Source: a virus
IMG/VR virus record: IMGVR_UViG_3300031673_000138
Span: 1 to 43,017 of that record
DNA length: 43,017 nucleotides
Strand: one strand, 5' to 3'
Below the pieces are notes generated by a model. That model had not been told where the DNA came from and did no database searches. It worked only from the letters and a program-made list of their open reading frames with translations. The translations under genes and the position numbers were made by a program. Shown piece by piece: positions 39,665 to 43,017 of this stretch (position 1 is its first letter; the number at the start of each line of letters is the position of its first letter).

Positions 39665-40324
39665 ATGCTTAAGATGACCGAGGCTGGCAAGCAGAAGGTT
39701 TTCGCTGAGGACTTGGCCATGATTCAATCGGATGAGATCCGGAATTTCACCATCCAGGTGATGGCTACGTTTCCAGAGCACTTCTGGATACAGCCGGGGA
39801 GCTCCACGGGACTATATCATCCGGCTTGTACCCTGGTTAAAAGCGGACTTCTGGTGCACATCAAAAGGGTGGTCTTTTTCGGGAAGAAGCTAATCCGGGC
39901 TCATGGCTGGAACATTCCTTCGGATAAAGCAGATAGGATTATCTCTGCCATGATCCTGCATGACGGGCAGAAGGGCGGGCGAGGTTACGGTCCATACCAG
40001 AACTATGAGAATCATCCGCTGCTGGTACAGTTAAGGTATTATAAAAGTTTTTCTAAAAACAGCGAAGAGGTACAAATTCCACCGTCAGAAGAGGAGGAGT
40101 GGAAGGTTGACATCTGGCAAATGATCCGCTTTCACATGGGTCCCTGGTCGCCGAAGAAAGCGCAGAAGCCCCTGGACAAGTACAGCAAGAACGAGCTGAT
40201 CGTCTACCATGCCGATTATCTGGCAGCGCAGAAGGATCTGGTGACGCCGGTGGATTATGAGATCGGCAATCTGGAACTTGAGTATCTCGAAACACAGGAT
40301 GCGAATTTCACAATGGGCGAATAG
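39665..40324 (+). CDS. HD-domain phosphohydrolase-like protein
   Basis: A 219-residue protein with HD-superfamily metal ligands: His52 (GLYHPACTL), His65 (LLVHIKRVV), His99-Asp100 (SAMILHDGQKGG), then ENHPLLV, IRFHMGPW and a late Asp in VYHADYLAA. HD enzymes remove phosphates from nucleotides or alarmones or cleave cyclic nucleotides. GAGAGAGG before the ATG lies just after the structured RNA. Its place beside a nucleotidyltransferase gene suggests nucleotide metabolism or signalling control. Confidence 0.72.
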   Translation: MLKMTEAGKQKVFAEDLAMIQSDEIRNFTIQVMATFPEHFWIQPGSSTGLYHPACTLVKSGLLVHIKRVVFFGKKLIRAHGWNIPSDKADRIISAMILHDGQKGGRGYGPYQNYENHPLLVQLRYYKSFSKNSEEVQIPPSEEEEWKVDIWQMIRFHMGPWSPKKAQKPLDKYSKNELIVYHADYLAAQKDLVTPVDYEIGNLELEYLETQDANFTMGE

Positions 40325-40393
40325 GATACAGACAGGGATGGAGAGTTGAAAGATGATGGGGATAAGTAGGGAGAACAAAAAGAGGAATTGAAT

Positions 40394-40822
40394 ATGGACA
40401 TAGTTGTAACGATGCCTAAGAATCAGATGGCAAACGCTGCACGAGAGGCGCAAGACTGCATTAGAGAGGGAGGTGGAGCATACTTCCGAAGACTTGCTCC
40501 CCCTCATGCTCACAAACCCCCTGTTGAGACTGGCGACCGAGTTTTCTATGTTGAAGATGGTTACCTCCGCGGCTTCGCTGTAGTGAGAGACGTTTTATGC
40601 TCAGAGCGCAGTTGCGCAACTACGGGCACACATTGGCCGAGTGGCTGGTATGTCGCTATGGATGCTAAAACTTGGAAGTGGATAAAGCCTATCCCCATGA
40701 TCGGATTTCGTGGTTATAGGTTTCTTCATTATTGCATGTATCTGAAGCAACACCTTTCAGAGCATATTTATGTTGTAGGCAGTTGGCTGGATCCCAGGCC
40801 TGCGGTAGAGGTGGGCAAATGA
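40394..40822 (+). CDS. PUA/ASCH-like small protein
   Basis: A 142-residue protein starting MDIVVTMPKNQMANAAREAQ. The middle (VETGDRVFYVEDGYLRGFAV, GWYVAMDAKTWKWIKPIPMI) has the strand pattern and GDRV-Y motif of PUA/ASCH-like domains that bind RNA or modified bases. GAGGA precedes ATG 40394. A 21-codon copy of its start remains at 4951. Its stop overlaps the next ATG. Confidence 0.65.
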   Translation: MDIVVTMPKNQMANAAREAQDCIREGGGAYFRRLAPPHAHKPPVETGDRVFYVEDGYLRGFAVVRDVLCSERSCATTGTHWPSGWYVAMDAKTWKWIKPIPMIGFRGYRFLHYCMYLKQHLSEHIYVVGSWLDPRPAVEVGK

Positions 40823-41340
40823 TTCCTTTAGCGGTAGCCAATGATCGATCCAGGAGGCTGTGCGAGATCCTCCTGCCGTTCTGTAAGAGCCTTCAGGTGG
40901 TGGGCAGCATCCGGAGACAGAAGCCGGAGGTAAAGGACATCGACCTACTCTGTATCTTCCGGCCACGGGGCGCCGTGGACCTCCTGGGGTGGTTTAAAGA
41001 TAACAGGCATGCCAAGTATGCTCCCGGCACACAAGAGAGCATGCCACAGCTGATTTCAGCGGGTGCAGCAAAGATGGCCATGGTCTTTGAGACCACCGCG
41101 GTGGATCTGTGGTTTGCCACCGAGGAGACCTGGGGCGTGTTGGGATTGATCCGGACCGGATCTGCAGACCATAACAAAAAGCTCTGCATACTGGCCAAAA
41201 ACCAGGGGTGGCATTTCGCCGTCGGTGGTGCACATCCCGGCATCTATGACCAGAACGGGAAGAAGCTGGCCGGGGATACAGAAGCGGAATTCTTCAGGGT
41301 GCTGGGGATAGACTATGTGCCTCCGCATAGGAGGGGATAA
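40819..41340 (+). CDS. DNA polymerase X-like nucleotidyltransferase
   Basis: A 173-residue protein with the Pol-beta-like catalytic motif VVGSIRRQKPEVKDIDLL (GS at 29-30, Asp40 and Asp42), a third Asp96 in AVDLWFA, and the DNA/NTP-binding segment GLIRTGSADHNKKLCILAKN; the C-terminus has GTE-like GDTEAEFFRVLGIDYVPPHRR. It is a minimal palm-thumb form, lacking the 8-kDa and fingers domains of full Pol X. It may fill gaps or add nucleotides. ATG overlaps the previous stop (ATGA). Confidence 0.8.
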   Translation: MIPLAVANDRSRRLCEILLPFCKSLQVVGSIRRQKPEVKDIDLLCIFRPRGAVDLLGWFKDNRHAKYAPGTQESMPQLISAGAAKMAMVFETTAVDLWFATEETWGVLGLIRTGSADHNKKLCILAKNQGWHFAVGGAHPGIYDQNGKKLAGDTEAEFFRVLGIDYVPPHRRG

Positions 41341-41355
41341 AAAAGAGGGGATACA

Positions 41356-41499
41356 TTGAAGCTTTCTGCATTACGCGAACTTTGGCCTTCCATGGGAAGC
41401 CGTTGCAATATCACAGAGATAAACGAAGATGCTATCGGTGCGCTTCTTTTTGTGATGATCGGGCTATGGGGAGTCATCTGGAAGTTGCTTTTAAAATAG
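41356..41499 (+). CDS. Small membrane protein
   Basis: A 47-residue protein from TTG 41356 after AGAGGGG. It has an N-terminal amphipathic part (LSALRELWPSMGSRCNITEI) and a C-terminal membrane helix (AIGALLFVMIGLWGVIWKLL). Small phage membrane proteins can block host receptors or act as toxins; here only topology can be read. Confidence 0.55.
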   Translation: MKLSALRELWPSMGSRCNITEINEDAIGALLFVMIGLWGVIWKLLLK

Positions 41500-41517
41500 A
41501 GGGTAGAGGAGGGAAAA

Positions 41518-42387
41518 TTGCCACGACAGCCTACTCCGTATTTTCAGGTCTACGCAGCTGAGCTCTTAACAGATGAAAAGATCGAGGAACTTTCCAATGA
41601 GGAGTTGGGAATTCTTCTGCGCCTGTGGTCAAAAATGTGGGTAAATGGTGTAGAGAGGGGAACTCTTCTCCGGGAACAGGGGGTTCCAATTTCTGACGAG
41701 AAACTCGCAGAATTTTTACGCTTAAGCTTGGAACAATGGACACAAACAAAGGATCGATTAGTGGTAGATGTTAAGGTGTTAAAGTTGGGCGAAAATGGAG
41801 AGCTTTATTCAAGCCGGATGCGTAACTTTAAGACTAAATGGGAGTTATATGGAGACGAAAAAGAATCCAAAAAGAAACGAAAAAGAAAAATACCGGAAAA
41901 ATACCTGACGACATCATTAGCATCATCATCAGCATCATCATTAGCAAAGATAAAAGAACCAGCGCCTCCGGCGGGTGATGTTGACAAGTCTGTGGAAAAC
42001 TCAAAACCAGACCGGGACCAGAACTCCAAAAAAGTGGAGGACTTTCTCTCTGGTAAAACCGGGTTTGGTCAGGGTGGTAAGAACCGGGACAGGGAATTCC
42101 GGGATGAAGTCAAAAAGGTCTGTCTGGCGGTCATCGATCGCTGCCGACAGTGGGGGGACGAGATTGGAGACGAGAATGAAGCGGTCAATAAAATCTTCGG
42201 GATGATGATGAATTTGATGCGGTACGGTGTTGCTCAAAAGCCGAAAGGCGTTTTGCATTTCCGCGGTCACCCAACAGATGTGAAGGTGGCCTTGGAGCTG
42301 GTGGCAGCTCTAAGTAAAAAACGTCCAGAGAAGCCGATCGCTGAGCTCATAGATGCGTTCAGGAAACAGCCTCAGTATCGGAGGTAA
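41518..42387 (+). CDS. Replisome-organizer-like protein
   Basis: A 289-residue protein with TTG start after AGAGGAGGG. The N-terminus (RQPTPYFQVYAAELLTDEKI, LSNEELGILLRLWSKMWVNG) matches the winged-helix start of phage replication initiators of the DUF1376/organizer type. The middle is basic and Ser-rich with a trinucleotide repeat tract; the C-terminal helical domain (KKVCLAVIDRCRQWGDEIGD) could bind host helicase. No helicase or polymerase family A/B gene is present, so the phage would recruit the host replisome. Confidence 0.65.
   Translation: MPRQPTPYFQVYAAELLTDEKIEELSNEELGILLRLWSKMWVNGVERGTLLREQGVPISDEKLAEFLRLSLEQWTQTKDRLVVDVKVLKLGENGELYSSRMRNFKTKWELYGDEKESKKKRKRKIPEKYLTTSLASSSASSLAKIKEPAPPAGDVDKSVENSKPDRDQNSKKVEDFLSGKTGFGQGGKNRDREFRDEVKKVCLAVIDRCRQWGDEIGDENEAVNKIFGMMMNLMRYGVAQKPKGVLHFRGHPTDVKVALELVAALSKKRPEKPIAELIDAFRKQPQYRR
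41912..41943. repeat. Trinucleotide (cat/agc) repeat tract, possible iterons
   Basis: CATCATTAG, CATCATCATCAG and CATCATCATTAG follow one another inside the replication gene, encoding Ser-rich sequence. In lambda-like phages the origin lies inside the initiator gene, so this could be an origin; a simple slipped repeat is as likely. Confidence 0.35.
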
Positions 42388-42389
42388 AA

Positions 42390-42596
42390 ATGACCTGGCA
42401 ACCAGTGTTTAAATCCCCATTGGGTTTTGTGGAGACCAAAAAAGCTAAGCACCTTCGGGAATTGAGGAAAGAGGCCGCCGATGGCAGCCGGAAAGCGCTT
42501 CGGGGACTGTGGGAGGTTGGATATGTGGTGATAAAGCTCGGTGATAAAACGGTGAATCTAAGAGAGAAATTCGGAGATCTAAAAAAAGGAGCATAA
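42390..42596 (+). CDS. Small basic protein
   Basis: A 68-residue basic helical protein (FVETKKAKHLRELRKEAADG, ALRGLWEVGYVVIKLGDKTV) starting 2 nt after the replication gene; ATCGGAGG lies before its ATG. Possibly a partner of the replication protein. No family was recognised. Confidence 0.6.
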   Translation: MTWQPVFKSPLGFVETKKAKHLRELRKEAADGSRKALRGLWEVGYVVIKLGDKTVNLREKFGDLKKGA

Positions 42597-42597
42597 T

Positions 42598-42696
42598 ATG
42601 GCCAAAGGAGCGGTGGTAGTCGATCCCGGCTTGGTACAGCAGATCCCGGTGGGTGAAATCTATGCCAAGAAAGAGAGCGGACAAGGAACGCTTTGA
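42598..42696 (+). CDS. Possible 32-residue protein
   Basis: ATG 42598 follows AAAAAGGAG and opens 32 codons (MAKGAVVVDPGLVQQIPVGE). It overlaps the winged-helix gene by 35 nt in another frame. The ribosome-binding site and tight spacing are the support. Confidence 0.45.
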   Translation: MAKGAVVVDPGLVQQIPVGEIYAKKESGQGTL

Positions 42697-42892
42697 GGAG
42701 CTGAAGAACTCTGAGCGGCTTTGGAAGGTCTTGCGGTTACTCATGCTTGGGCCGCATACGACCCGGCAGTTACAAAGGGCAACTGACTCTACGGGTACAT
42801 CCGCCACCATCTGTGAGCTAAGGAGGAACTTGATTCCCGTAATATCTACACCGGTTGGCCGGACCGTAGAGTATTCGCTACTGGAGGGATAG
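42662..42892 (+). CDS. Winged-helix protein, paralogue of 35345
   Basis: A 76-residue winged-helix protein: LWKVLRLLMLGPHTTRQLQR, ATICELRRNLIPVIS, VEYSLLEG. It shares the GPHTT, ELR-x-N-x-IPV and YSL-x-EG motifs with the protein at 35345. ATG 42662 is preferred to GTG 42653. Its stop lies in the terminal repeat; in the circle it is directly followed by the C5-methyltransferase gene. It may regulate the methyltransferase genes. Confidence 0.72.
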   Translation: MPRKRADKERFEELKNSERLWKVLRLLMLGPHTTRQLQRATDSTGTSATICELRRNLIPVISTPVGRTVEYSLLEG

Positions 42893-43017
42893 CTGGATCT
42901 GACCATGCTAATGGAGGCGCGGTGAAGGTGGGGTCGCTGTTTAGCGGGATAGGAGGATTCGATCTTGGACTCGAAGAAGCAGGAATGCAAGTTGTCTGGC
43001 AGTCGGAGATTGAACCG
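42891..43017. repeat. Terminal direct repeat (copy 2)
   Basis: Identical to bases 1-127. It includes the stop of the winged-helix gene and the start of the C5-methyltransferase gene, and shows that the molecule closes to a circle. Confidence 0.9.

Noticed and set aside
41912-41943. CAT/AGC repeats as a CRISPR array
   Set aside because: The units are 9-12 bases without spacers, inside a coding gene.

Overview
The window is one complete genome of a tailed, siphovirus-like temperate phage, or the circular form of a prophage or phage-plasmid. The first 127 bases recur exactly as the last 127 (1-127 = 42891-43017), so the sequence closes into a circle of 42,890 bp. The host is not identifiable with certainty. 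Strong Shine-Dalgarno sites and TTGACA/TATATT promoters argue against Bacteroidota. Several Sec signal peptides, a Tat signal, a small predicted outer-membrane barrel, and BACON and ASH-type Ig-like domains point to a diderm bacterium, perhaps of the wider FCB group (inference).

Layout. Nearly everything is on the + strand. The control switch lies at 31.6-33.9 kb: a CI-like S24 repressor (minus strand) faces a Cro-like regulator (plus strand) across an intergenic region holding a perfect 19-bp palindromic operator on the cro promoter. Behind the repressor, 13 nt away on the same strand, is an exported BACON-domain protein, the best candidate for a gene expressed in the lysogen. No integrase, transposase or partition gene was recognised.

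The early region runs from cro (33.7 kb) through the closure point to 5.2 kb. It holds many small proteins, two PD-(D/E)xK-like nuclease relatives, two paralogous winged-helix proteins, a possible ssDNA-annealing protein, a truncated radical-SAM gene, an HD phosphohydrolase, a polymerase-X-like nucleotidyltransferase, a replisome-organizer-like protein and two DNA methyltransferases. Each methyltransferase gene contains a second open frame. Inside the C5 gene is a 312-codon ORF. Inside the N4/N6 gene is a complete HNH endonuclease with its own promoter and ribosome-binding site.

The late region runs from about 5.26 to 31.2 kb. A promoter and two-hairpin leader precede the small and large terminase genes and a DUF1073-type portal. 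A 5.8-kb cassette of membrane and exported proteins follows: a barrel, a holin-like protein, a lysozyme-like muralytic enzyme, a Tat-exported Cys-cluster protein and four fibre- or Ig-like proteins with N-terminal export signals. Next come a Mu-F-like head protein interrupted by a 340-residue LAGLIDADG intein, a terminator, a DUF2213-type protease/scaffold, decoration protein, major capsid, a sulfotransferase-like gene, head-tail connectors, tail tube, tail assembly chaperones with a -1 frameshift at A AAA AAC, tape measure, an ASH-domain distal-tail-like protein and a tail hub.

The most unusual points are the exported-protein cassette within the head operon, the nested HNH gene, the dual-frame C5 methyltransferase gene, the repressor-linked exported BACON protein, two structured RNA candidates (5296-5399 and 39557-39644) and the sulfotransferase between capsid and connector genes. 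Functions come from recognised motifs and gene order; no database search was possible.
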